DNA of 64,000 nt, taken from an uncultured Clostridia bacterium. GTDB lineage: Bacteria > Bacillota > Clostridia > Oscillospirales > Acutalibacteraceae. The DNA lies in contig CAMHAH010000007.1 of the NCBI GenBank assembly GCA_946183365.1, positions 62,001 through 126,000 of the forward strand, given 5' to 3'. Under the pieces are notes generated by a model. That model was not told the origin of the DNA. It saw nothing but the letters and a program-made list of their open reading frames with translations, and did not search any database. Within the stretch, counting starts at the first letter, position 1. Each line of letters starts with the position of its first letter. Made by a program: the position numbers and the translations under genes. Shown here piece by piece: positions 1 to 7,667 of the stretch.

Positions 1-947
1 GATTTAGCTGAAAGATAAGCGGGAGCTATATCGAGAACGGTCTTGGCGCCGTTCATTCCCTCTTTGTTCATTCGGTACGCGGCTCTCGCGCAGGCGACCA
101 GTACAGAACCCGTGAACTCGGGATTTGAGTCGAGCTTAAGGCTGTACTCGATAACGTGCTTCACTCCGTCTGAGGTGGTACCGCTGTGGATGACGGAACC
201 GCCGTGAGGCAGACCGCTGTGGTCGCGCTTCATCTCTTCTTCGGTAATGAAGTGAACGGTAGTATCATAGTCGGAGAAGTAGTTGGGCATAGTCTTGATA
301 GCGGTCTCGATAGCCGCCTTATCAGCGCCGTCCTCAGCTACGACAAAGCACTCTCTGGTGTGCTTCTCGCGTGTGGTGAGCTCGGGGTTAGAGCCGCTGC
401 GAACAGCCTCAAGAGCTTTCTCGACAGGGATAGTATACTGGCGGGCGTCCTTAACGCCCTCGATACGGCGGACAGCGTCTGAGTGACCCTGGCTGACGCC
501 CTTGCCCCAGAAGGTATACGCCTGACCGTCGGGCAGGACAGAATCCGCGTATACGCGGCTGATAGAAAACATACCGGGATCCCAGCCCGCTGAAATTATA
601 CCGATCTTGCCCGCCTTTTTAGCGGCAGCGTCAACATTCGCGAAATGGGTCGGGATATTTGCGTGGGTGTCAAAGCTGTCGATAACATTGTAAAGAGCGG
701 CGAACTTCGGCGTCATACCGGGCAGGTCTGTAGCGGAACCGCCGCAGATGATAAGAACGTCGATATCCTCCTTGCCCTGCTCAAGCTGAGCGGCTGAGCG
801 AACCTCTACACCCTCGGTGTTGATCTTGAGCGACGAGGGGTCGCGGCGGGTATAAACGCTTACGAGTTCCATATCCGCGTTCTTCTTGATAGCAGCCTCA
901 ACGCCTCTGCCGAGGTTGCCGTAGCCTAAAATACCGATTTTGATCAT
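1..947 (-). CDS. ddh: meso-diaminopimelate dehydrogenase (C-terminus cut by window edge)
   Basis: Catalyses the one-step NADPH-dependent amination of tetrahydrodipicolinate to meso-diaminopimelate for lysine and peptidoglycan. The translation begins MIKIGILGYGNLGRGVE, an N-terminal Rossmann nucleotide-binding loop, and continues with family-typical segments such as SAGWDPGMFSI and GKGVSQGHSDAVRRI that line the substrate site. 315 codons are visible; the family is about 320-330 residues, so only the last few are lost at the left edge. A GGAGGT ribosome site lies 6 bases before the ATG at 947. It has its own strong promoter and is probably monocistronic within view. Confidence 0.95.
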   Translation of the reverse strand, partial: MIKIGILGYGNLGRGVEAAIKKNADMELVSVYTRRDPSSLKINTEGVEVRSAAQLEQGKEDIDVLIICGGSATDLPGMTPKFAALYNVIDSFDTHANIPTHFANVDAAAKKAGKIGIISAGWDPGMFSISRVYADSVLPDGQAYTFWGKGVSQGHSDAVRRIEGVKDARQYTIPVEKALEAVRSGSNPELTTREKHTRECFVVAEDGADKAAIETAIKTMPNYFSDYDTTVHFITEEEMKRDHSGLPHGGSVIHSGTTSDGVKHVIEYSLKLDSNPEFTGSVLVACARAAYRMNKEGMNGAKTVLDIAPAYLSAK

Positions 948-971
948 ACATATACCTCCATATTATTATTT

Positions 972-996
972 GTCCGGATAAATACGGACTTTTTTT
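972..996 (+). terminator. terminator-like hairpin in the ddh leader, T-run on the plus strand
   Basis: The stem GTCCG/CGGAC (972-976 and 985-989) is followed by seven T residues on the plus strand. No plus-strand gene is seen to its left, so it would stop antisense transcripts. On the ddh side it is simply a hairpin in the 5' leader between promoter and ribosome site. Confidence 0.45.
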
Positions 997-1011
997 GTAA
1001 AATACTTTATC

Positions 1012-1040
1012 ATTTTACCACTTAAAAGCAATGATGTCAA
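1012..1040 (-). promoter_or_regulatory. ddh promoter
   Basis: On the minus strand TTGACA (1035-1040), a 17-base spacer and TAAAAT (1012-1017) with a TGG extension just upstream of the -10. Predicted start near 1005 gives a leader of about 58 bases to the ddh ATG. Confidence 0.8.
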
Positions 1041-1101
1041 TCAGATCGTTAAAAGTTTATTTATCTTACAGATCATATACAGTCTTTTCTGACAAATATG
1101 A

Positions 1102-2742
1102 TCAAAGCAGCTCGATAGCCTCAATAAGCGGGCCTATGACCTGCTTCTTGCGGCTGACCACCTTGGGCAGGATAACGCTGTTGTCCGTGCACTCCTGCTC
1201 AAAAGCAGCCTGTACAACGCCCTTCGCTCCCTGACCGACAAAGAGCAGCTCGGTGCTCTCGTCAAATATATTGGTGAGCATCATAAACAGCATATCGGCG
1301 CCCGACGCGGGCAGGAGCTCTTCCATATATGGCAGCATCTTATCCTTGACCTTAGAGAGCTCCTTACTGCTGACGCTGGTGACCTGAGAAATAGTGATCC
1401 TTTGCTTCTCGGCTTTAAACGCCTTGCAGTCGATATGGAATATCTCTTCGGGAGTTTTCTTGCCGAGGCGAGATCCCGCGTTGAACATTGCGAGAGCATA
1501 TTCCTCGATATTTATACCCGCCTTTTCAGCCAATGAGCGGGCTACGCTCTCATCGACCGAAGTACAGGTAGGCGAGCGGAACATAAGGGTATCGGATATT
1601 ATAGCCGAGCACAGAAGCCCCGCTACGGTAGGCTCTATCTCGATATCGTTTTCACGGAACATCAAAGTGATTATGGTAGCGGTACAGCCCAGCGGCTGAT
1701 TGCGGAAGTAGATAGGGTTCATGGTCTCAACCGAGTCGATACGGTGATGATCTATGACCTCGACCACCTCGGCTGAGCGGATACCGTCGACAGCCTGACC
1801 CTTTTCGTTATGGTCGACAAGAATGACCCTGCGGCGGTCGATATCGAGCAGGTTGCGCTGAGACATCATACCGACATATTTGCCGTCGTTATCCATGATC
1901 GGGAAATACCTGACCCTGAGCTTTGAGACCGTAGCGCGCACATCGGCAACGGTATCGTCAAGGCTGAACGTGATAATACCGTCCTTGCGCATAATATGAC
2001 CGACAGGCACAGACTGGTTGATGAGCTTTGAACAGGTGTATGTATCGAGGGGAGTTACAATCACGGTACAGCCCGCTTCGTCGGCGAGCTTTGCGATAGT
2101 CTTGCTGACCTTAGCGTCAAGACAGACGATGAGACAGCTCGCCTTCATCTCGATAGCGCAGAGCTGAGACTCGTAACGGTTGCCGAGGATGACCATATCG
2201 TTCTCGTTGATGAACTCCTCCATCACGTCGGGGTTCGCGGCGGCCACCACGACCTTGCCCTTATTGAACGGGGCGTCAGGATTGCCAACTACTACCTCGC
2301 CGCGGAGGGTATCGGCGATATCGCTGTACTTGGGCTTAGCCTTTGAGAGCGAGCCCGCGTCCTGATCCTCCATATAATAGCGAGCCTGATCGCCGAGGGT
2401 GAGTATGCCCTTGATCTTGCCGCGCTTAGTGAGTATCGGCACGGTCTGGATATTCTCGTCCCTCATGTGCTCCCACGCGCGCCTTAGGGTGATAGTGGCT
2501 GAAACGCCGTCTACCCTGCGGAACTGAACGTCGGCTATGGTGGGCTCGAGAGATTCGATGAGCTCGGGAGCCTCTACATTAAAATGATCGAGCACAAAAG
2601 CGGTCTCGCTGTTTATCTCTCCCGCGCGGCAGGGGATATACTCCTCGCCCGTCAGCTTGTTCTTTAAATAAGCGTAACAGATCGCCGAGCAAACAGAGTC
2701 TGTATCCGGATTTTTATGCCCTATGACATAGGTTGATTTCAT
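1102..2742 (-). CDS. ppaC: manganese-dependent inorganic pyrophosphatase with CBS and DRTGG regulatory domains
   Basis: Family II (DHH) soluble pyrophosphatase that hydrolyses PPi to two phosphates in the cytoplasm. The N-terminal DHH signature GHKNPDTDSV (about residues 8-17) and the later VDHNE and VIDHHRID motifs supply the metal ligands. Between the two halves of the catalytic domain lie two CBS repeats (about 75-125 and 245-300) flanking a DRTGG-type domain, the arrangement of CBS-PPases known to be controlled by adenine nucleotides. At 546 residues it has the expected length for this regulated class (the plain enzyme is about 310). It stands alone with its own promoter. An AAAGGA ribosome site precedes the ATG. 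Confidence 0.95.
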   Translation of the reverse strand: MKSTYVIGHKNPDTDSVCSAICYAYLKNKLTGEEYIPCRAGEINSETAFVLDHFNVEAPELIESLEPTIADVQFRRVDGVSATITLRRAWEHMRDENIQTVPILTKRGKIKGILTLGDQARYYMEDQDAGSLSKAKPKYSDIADTLRGEVVVGNPDAPFNKGKVVVAAANPDVMEEFINENDMVILGNRYESQLCAIEMKASCLIVCLDAKVSKTIAKLADEAGCTVIVTPLDTYTCSKLINQSVPVGHIMRKDGIITFSLDDTVADVRATVSKLRVRYFPIMDNDGKYVGMMSQRNLLDIDRRRVILVDHNEKGQAVDGIRSAEVVEVIDHHRIDSVETMNPIYFRNQPLGCTATIITLMFRENDIEIEPTVAGLLCSAIISDTLMFRSPTCTSVDESVARSLAEKAGINIEEYALAMFNAGSRLGKKTPEEIFHIDCKAFKAEKQRITISQVTSVSSKELSKVKDKMLPYMEELLPASGADMLFMMLTNIFDESTELLFVGQGAKGVVQAAFEQECTDNSVILPKVVSRKKQVIGPLIEAIELL

Positions 2743-2773
2743 TTGGAACCATCCTTTACTTATGCTGTTTTTT

Positions 2774-2802
2774 ATTGTATCATATACATTTCGTTAATGC
2801 AA
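2774..2802 (-). promoter_or_regulatory. ppaC promoter
   Basis: Minus-strand TTGCAT (2797-2802), 17-base spacer, TACAAT (2774-2779), with a TGA extension before the -10. It lies between the terminator of the upstream gene and the ppaC ribosome site. Confidence 0.75.
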
Positions 2803-2830
2803 TTGAAATATCGCCGTATGATACATAAAA

Positions 2831-2856
2831 CTCCCCTTTCGTCTCTGAAAGGGGAG
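2831..2856 (-). terminator. intrinsic terminator of the carbohydrate-binding lipoprotein gene
   Basis: Ten-base stem CTCCCCTTTC/GAAAGGGGAG with a 6-base loop, followed on the minus strand by TTTT. It sits 25 bases past the stop at 2882. Confidence 0.85.
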
Positions 2857-2881
2857 CTTATCTTATCCATCTTATACTTGT

Positions 2882-4192
2882 TTATCTTCCGAAGCCGCCC
2901 ATATTGCCGCCCATATCGCCGCCGGGCATTCCGCCGCGCATGCCTCCCATGCCGCCCCCCATCATCTGGTTGGTGATCTCGTTGGTCTCTGTACCGTTTA
3001 CTATGATGGTACCGCCGTTGTGCTGAGCCTGACCGTCATAATCGAAGGGTGACTGACCTGTGATATTGAGTGTGCCGCCGTTGATATAGAGGTTGCCGTT
3101 TGAGTCTACGCCGTCGGTATCGCCCTGAGCCATGTTGATGGTGATGTCGCCGCCGTTGAACTCTGCCGTTACCGTATAAGCGGTCGATTTGCTTGTGGCG
3201 TTGATACCGTCATCGGAAGCTGTTATGTTGATCGTGCCGCCGTTTATCTGTACATAAGTGCCCTCGATACCCTCCTGAGCGTTCGCGGTGATATTACCGC
3301 CGTCTACCTGGACTATCGTGGTGCCCTGAATACCGTCGCTGCCGCCGGTGAGGTTCAAGGTACCGCCGCAGATGTATACATAACCGACTTTGTTGTCCTC
3401 GTCGTTCTCGGCGTGCAGAGCGTCCTTGCCGGCTTTGACGGTGATAGTGCCGTCGGCTACGGCGATGCTGTCGTTGGCTTCAAGTCCGTCTGAGGTGCAG
3501 GTGATATTGATAGTGCCGCCGGTGATCTTGAGATCATCTTTAGAGCTGATACCGTTATCGGTAGAGTTGATATTAAGAGTACCTAAGCCGTTGAGTACGA
3601 GGTCGTCCTTTGAGAAGATGACAGCGTCGGTATTGGTGGTGCCGTCAGCTGTGAATGTGCCTGTAACAGAAAGGCTGTTCTCTGTGCCCGAAGCGGTTGT
3701 GACGAATACCTTATCGGCGTTCTTGACATATACAGCGGGTGAGCTTGTATTTGTTATGCTTACGCCGTTGAGTACCAGCTGTACCTTATCGTTGTCGCCG
3801 GCTTCAACAATGATACTCGCGTTGCTCGCGGAACCGCTGATGACATATACGCCCTCTTTATCTATCGTGATATTTGAATTATCCGATAAGGTGTAATATG
3901 TCGCGCCGCTTACATCAGCCGTCTGAGTGAGGTCTCTGTCTGAAAAGAGGTCGCTCGCGTCTATCGCTCCGCTTGAGGTGACGTTCGCGGTCGTCTTGAC
4001 CTCATCGCCCTGAGTGAGCTTGTTAGTATCGTCGACGCTGCTCGCCTCCGCTTTTGTCTGAGCCTCTGTCTGCTGTGTCGCGGCTGAGGTCTGCGTCTCG
4101 GCTTCGGTCGCGCTTTGATTTGAATTTGTCTTGCAGGCGGCAAGTGACGCCACCATGATGACTGCCAGTAATAATACTAATAATTTTTTCAT
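2882..4192 (-). CDS. carbohydrate-binding beta-helix lipoprotein (DUF4353 / Cthe_2159-like)
   Basis: A lipoprotein signal peptide with lipobox ASLAAC (Cys near residue 20) is followed by a Ser/Thr/Gln-rich linker (about 22-75). A long right-handed parallel beta-helix-like domain (about 85-400) comes next, with repeated short turns of the type GGTINIT, DDGIN and NGGTI. This is the architecture of the Cthe_2159 family, whose founding member binds cellulose and polygalacturonate. The last 30 residues are an unusual Gly/Met-rich tail (repeated GGM and GGN units). It should be anchored outside the membrane, binding plant glycans or wall polymer. It is a single-gene unit, apparently activated through three TTCACA boxes upstream. 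No catalytic activity is claimed. Confidence 0.85.
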   Translation of the reverse strand: MKKLLVLLLAVIMVASLAACKTNSNQSATEAETQTSAATQQTEAQTKAEASSVDDTNKLTQGDEVKTTANVTSSGAIDASDLFSDRDLTQTADVSGATYYTLSDNSNITIDKEGVYVISGSASNASIIVEAGDNDKVQLVLNGVSITNTSSPAVYVKNADKVFVTTASGTENSLSVTGTFTADGTTNTDAVIFSKDDLVLNGLGTLNINSTDNGISSKDDLKITGGTINITCTSDGLEANDSIAVADGTITVKAGKDALHAENDEDNKVGYVYICGGTLNLTGGSDGIQGTTIVQVDGGNITANAQEGIEGTYVQINGGTINITASDDGINATSKSTAYTVTAEFNGGDITINMAQGDTDGVDSNGNLYINGGTLNITGQSPFDYDGQAQHNGGTIIVNGTETNEITNQMMGGGMGGMRGGMPGGDMGGNMGGFGR

Positions 4193-4247
4193 ATTGAAGT
4201 CTCCTTAATACCGATTATCATTTCGGCTGTTTTTTGATTACAGCCAT

Positions 4248-4301
4248 ATAATAACCTGTCAATATGAGGTCTGTGTGAATTCAGTGTGAAAACTATGTGA
4301 A
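4248..4301 (-). promoter_or_regulatory. promoter with three 11-bp-spaced TTCACA direct repeats
   Basis: On the minus strand TTCACA occurs at 4296-4301, 4285-4290 and 4274-4279, exactly 11 bases apart, i.e. one helical turn. A TATTAT -10 candidate at 4248-4253 lies 20 bases downstream of the last box and has no good -35. This is the layout of OmpR/PhoB-type response-regulator activation. A TTGACA at 4257-4262 is an alternative -35, but its matching -10 is poor. Confidence 0.6.
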
Positions 4302-4498
4302 AAAACTTTAAGAAATCGTGCGCATGGAGCGCGCGATTTCGTCTACCCATCGCTCGTGCGCACGCAGTGCGCTACTGAGCGGGGACTATAAATTTTATAT
4401 TTGACAGACCTTAACACAACAATACAATTCTTATAATATATCTTCGAAAATAATATATCATACGGTTTGTTGCAGTTTCCTGTCAAACTAAAAATGTT
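4302..4498. other. non-coding gap with two GC-rich hairpins
   Basis: No gene is seen. An imperfect inverted repeat (4313-4339, arms AAATCGTGCGC and GCGCGCGATTT) and a short GCGCA/TGCGC hairpin (about 4358-4372) stand out as GC-rich in an otherwise AT-rich spacer. They might be a repeat remnant or an upstream control element; function unknown. Confidence 0.35.
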
Positions 4499-4519
4499 GC
4501 CGCCCCGATAAGAGGCGGC
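4499..4519 (-). terminator. intrinsic terminator of ltrA-like gene
   Basis: GCCGCC/GGCGGC stem followed on the minus strand by a T-rich tract (CATTTTTAG), just past the stop at 4527. Confidence 0.8.
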
Positions 4520-4526
4520 ATACATA

Positions 4527-5669
4527 TCATTCGTCCGTATTCATTTTCTTTGCCGCGAAATAAAGTATAGCGTATATTGAAAAAACAAACGCCACTGATA
4601 TCGCTATATTCAAAGTCATCTGTTCTCTGAGCAGTATCATCAATACGATAAATACCGCGCATATACCGCCCACCGTAAGATAAAAGCGTACATTAAGGTG
4701 ACAGCGGCGCTTAGCGTATATGCCCGTCATAAACAGGAACACATAATATATCACAAAGGATATGATAAGGAAGATCACCTTTGGCAAAAGATCTATCTCG
4801 GGCTCTCTCATAAACTCCAACGCGGCGGTGATCCCGCAAAGGGCAAATATCAGGAAAACGTGTATCAGCATATAGCCGAGACCGTTGGTCTGCATAGTAC
4901 GGTCGACCATTTTGTCATATATGACTCCGTAGCTCAAAAACAGCCCGACTACTATCAAGAACGCCATGAACGCGAAGTAGAGATTGTTAAGGCTGAAGCC
5001 GTCGTCAAAATATGAGGCTATGGCTATAATCATCTCGCCGAAGGTGAACACGACAAACAGCATGGCTCTCTCGCTGAGATGTTCAAAATCAACCGTGTCG
5101 CCTTTCTCGCCTTTGTTGAGTATATTTATCGCTAAAATGCTCAGCAGTACTGCTGCCCACGACAGATTGCCCGTACCGAAGCTGTTGAACTCGAATATCG
5201 CCGCTCCCGCCAAGACAGCTTCACCCAACAAGACTATAAGCGTCCGCTTTATGCCCGAGAGCCGCGCTTTGTCACCACGGTGATTATACAGCTCTATACA
5301 ATACTGTGCGGCTATATTGAGCAGTATCAGCACCCACGCTACATGGTAAGAGGTATGGTAGCTCTGCCAGTCCTGCCGCGTGCCCTGAGCCATAAAATAT
5401 ATCAGGAACATATTAATGAACATGAAGATATATTCACGCGGACCGTTCTTGCCGTAAATATTGATATAATAGGTCGTGTACATCCATATCTGGATGACAG
5501 CGAGCGTACACAGTATGTATGACAGAAAAACAGGCGTCCGGATAAAGCCGCCCTCGATATGATGGAGCAGAGAGTTGCTGCGGCCTATCATATATACGAA
5601 GATAAGGTCGTAGATGAGCTCTATATACTCTACCTTTTTCTCTTTCTTTTCAAATATCTCTCTGACCAA
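4527..5669 (-). CDS. ltrA: LtrA family (low temperature requirement A) multi-spanning membrane protein
   Basis: A 380-residue protein with about ten hydrophobic segments. It carries the LtrA signature near the N-terminus (VEYIELIYDLIFVY) and a second one, HLSERAMLFVVFTFGE, mid-protein. The family was named for a Listeria locus needed for growth at low temperature; its molecular function is unknown. The start is a TTG at 5669, preceded by GGGGAG at good spacing. A strong promoter and a terminator make it monocistronic. Confidence 0.85.
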   Translation of the reverse strand: MVREIFEKKEKKVEYIELIYDLIFVYMIGRSNSLLHHIEGGFIRTPVFLSYILCTLAVIQIWMYTTYYINIYGKNGPREYIFMFINMFLIYFMAQGTRQDWQSYHTSYHVAWVLILLNIAAQYCIELYNHRGDKARLSGIKRTLIVLLGEAVLAGAAIFEFNSFGTGNLSWAAVLLSILAINILNKGEKGDTVDFEHLSERAMLFVVFTFGEMIIAIASYFDDGFSLNNLYFAFMAFLIVVGLFLSYGVIYDKMVDRTMQTNGLGYMLIHVFLIFALCGITAALEFMREPEIDLLPKVIFLIISFVIYYVFLFMTGIYAKRRCHLNVRFYLTVGGICAVFIVLMILLREQMTLNIAISVAFVFSIYAILYFAAKKMNTDE

Positions 5670-5712
5670 GCTATCACTCCCCGTAAGAGTTTATCTTTTC
5701 AATCATATGAAA

Positions 5713-5741
5713 ATTTTATCAAATAGATAATCCGATGTCAA
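5713..5741 (-). promoter_or_regulatory. ltrA-like gene promoter
   Basis: Minus-strand TTGACA (5736-5741), 17-base spacer, TAAAAT (5713-5718) with TGA extension. Confidence 0.8.
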
Positions 5742-5753
5742 TAAACCTCACAG

Positions 5754-5776
5754 AAAAAACCGCCCGTGAGGGCGGC
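5754..5776 (-). terminator. intrinsic terminator of the asparaginase-like/DMT unit
   Basis: CCGCCC/GGGCGG stem with a GTGA loop, followed by six T residues on the minus strand, 4 bases past the DMT gene stop. Confidence 0.85.
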
Positions 5777-5779
5777 TTA

Positions 5780-6676
5780 TCAGTTATCTTTTTTACGCTG
5801 CGGCAGTTTTATATTTATCAATACTACCGACAACAGCACCATGACTACGCCGAGGTAGCCGAACGGTACGGCGAGCGGCTCTGAGAACACCAGCGCCCCT
5901 ATCACGGTAGCCACGACGGGCTCGACGGTCGCGATGATAGAAGCGGTGCTCGAGGCGATATGCTTGAGACCCATCGTATAGAAAACATACGGCAATACGC
6001 ACGATACCAGCGCGAATAACATAGCGTAGCAAACGCTGCCGAAATCTGCGAACACGACGTCGATCACAGGCGGGAGATCGGTGACAGCGAGGGACGCCAA
6101 GCCCGCGAAAATGAATGTATACAGCGTGATGGTGAACGGCTCGTATCCGCGGTCAAGAGCAAAGCGAGAAAAAATCGAATAGAGAGCGTAGCATACTCCC
6201 GAGCCGAGCCCGAACAGGAAGCCCGCTAAGGTGACGTTCAGCTGTCCGCCGATCACTCCCGTCGTCATAGCGCAGCCGAGCACCGCGAGTACAAGAGATA
6301 TGCCTTTTGCGGCGGTCATCTTCTCTTTGAAGAATATCAGCGAGAAGAGCATGACAAAGGCGGGAGCGGTATAAAGCAGTACAGCCGCCACAGAAAGAGA
6401 GCTCAGCTCAATAGATGTGAAATAGAAATATGTGAACAAGCCTACGCTGATGACGCCCGAGCCTAAAAAGCACCAGATATCCCTAAGCTTAATCTTATAG
6501 AGCTTAGGCTTATATATCAGCACAAAGACTGAGAACATGAGCGCGGCGAGCACCATGCGGATAGTGACCGTCTGCATCGAGCTCAGACCGAGCTGATTAT
6601 AATGCCTGACAAATATACCGATACAGCCCCAGAGCGATCCCGCGAGCAATACCGAGAGAACAGACAGCTTTTTCAT
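5780..6676 (-). CDS. EamA/DMT-superfamily permease
   Basis: Ten predicted membrane helices in two EamA repeats (about residues 5-140 and 150-290), 298 residues, the standard size. It begins with the EamA-like SVLLAGSLWGCIGIFVRHY. DMT members mostly export amino acids, amines or other metabolites; no substrate can be read from sequence. Its ATG is 1 base from the stop of the upstream asparaginase-like gene, and its ribosome site (GGAGGAA) lies inside that gene. The two are probably co-translated, and an amino-acid-related substrate is conceivable. Confidence 0.85.
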   Translation of the reverse strand: MKKLSVLSVLLAGSLWGCIGIFVRHYNQLGLSSMQTVTIRMVLAALMFSVFVLIYKPKLYKIKLRDIWCFLGSGVISVGLFTYFYFTSIELSSLSVAAVLLYTAPAFVMLFSLIFFKEKMTAAKGISLVLAVLGCAMTTGVIGGQLNVTLAGFLFGLGSGVCYALYSIFSRFALDRGYEPFTITLYTFIFAGLASLAVTDLPPVIDVVFADFGSVCYAMLFALVSCVLPYVFYTMGLKHIASSTASIIATVEPVVATVIGALVFSEPLAVPFGYLGVVMVLLSVVLINIKLPQRKKDN

Positions 6677-6677
6677 A

Positions 6678-7622
6678 TCATTCCTCCATGAAATCCGATA
6701 TGCTCAGCTCGTCCTGAGAGCAGGCTAAAAGCAGCTTCATATAAGCGCACTCGGGAGATATATCATACAGCGGAACAGCGCCCGCCGAGAGTATGTCGGC
6801 TGTAGACTGATAGATCTTTCTGCCGCTTCTGAGCGACGCGAGATAAAACGGTACATTGCCGATAGCTTTGACAAAAGGCACCGCGCTCGCGCTGTCGAGG
6901 GTCGCGCTGTGATACAGGGTGTGTATAACAGCTCTTATCCCGTTTGTATCAAGCCGCGAGTAAGCGAGCAAGGGATAAGGGTGTATCAGCATTACGTTAT
7001 CGCTGATAAGCGGCAGTCTCTCAGCGCTGAAAACCGCCGGTATTTTCTGCCCGATATAGGGTCTTAACTCTTTGAAAGAGCCGTCGTATATACCGTAAAA
7101 GCCGTTGAAGCTGTAGAAATCCTCAGACAGATCAGCCTGTCTGATATCAGAGGCCGAGTGTACATACATCACGCCGTCATCATTGCGGTAGGGCACAAAA
7201 ACGCCTTTCATACCTGATTTTATCAGCTCGACCGCCGTACAGAAGTTCTGATAGCCGTTAGAGCGCTCGTCGGACATCAGCATATTTGCCGCGACTATAC
7301 AGACAGGCTTTTTTGTATCGCACATTATCAGGCTGATAAACGCCGCGAGATAGCCGAGGTTATCGCTGCCGGCGGTGAAGATAACGCCGTCGTAAGCGTC
7401 TGTATCGGCGCTGTATACAGCTTTCGCGAGAGTGTTCAGATCGTCTGACGAAATGAGCTCACTCAAAATATTCACGGGGTTCTTGACGTCGAATACCGTG
7501 TCGGGGTCCTGCGCGGAGTACTCAGACGCGACGGCGCATTTTTCAGCGCTCTGCACATTTATCGTTTTGCCGTCAAAGGCGCTGCCTATTGTGCCGCCCG
7601 TAGCAAAAATCAGAATTTTCAT
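6678..7622 (-). CDS. asparaginase/glutaminase family protein with altered active-site residues
   Basis: The N-terminal nucleophile motif ATGGTIGS is intact (Thr11). The second catalytic block, normally HGTDT, reads TAGSDN (83-88): the Thr is Ser86, Asp87 is kept, and His and the last Thr are lost. The site normally holding a Lys (about residue 155) appears to be His. At 314 residues it has normal asparaginase length. It may be a weak or re-purposed amidohydrolase rather than a typical L-asparaginase. It is coupled to the downstream DMT permease. A terminator hairpin lies only 20 bases before its ATG, so transcription probably reads through from the transketolase genes or starts within them. 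Confidence 0.75.
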   Translation of the reverse strand: MKILIFATGGTIGSAFDGKTINVQSAEKCAVASEYSAQDPDTVFDVKNPVNILSELISSDDLNTLAKAVYSADTDAYDGVIFTAGSDNLGYLAAFISLIMCDTKKPVCIVAANMLMSDERSNGYQNFCTAVELIKSGMKGVFVPYRNDDGVMYVHSASDIRQADLSEDFYSFNGFYGIYDGSFKELRPYIGQKIPAVFSAERLPLISDNVMLIHPYPLLAYSRLDTNGIRAVIHTLYHSATLDSASAVPFVKAIGNVPFYLASLRSGRKIYQSTADILSAGAVPLYDISPECAYMKLLLACSQDELSISDFMEE

Positions 7623-7641
7623 AGCACACCTTAAAAGATAA

Positions 7642-7660
7642 GCCCGCCGAGCAGGCGGGC
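7642..7660 (-). terminator. terminator hairpin after the transketolase genes
   Basis: GCCCGCC/GGCGGGC stem with a 5-base loop, followed on the minus strand by TTATCTTTT. The T tract is interrupted, so partial read-through into the asparaginase-like gene is likely. Confidence 0.65.
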
Positions 7661-7667
7661 ATAATGA

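Noticed and set aside
2882..4192. Repetitive beta-helix coding sequence as a DNA repeat
   Set aside because: Repetition is at protein level (GGT/NIT turns) within one open frame.
4274..4301. The three TGTGAA repeats as a CRISPR or tandem repeat
   Set aside because: Units are 6 bases in an 11-base period, fit a transcription-factor operator, and there are no spacers.
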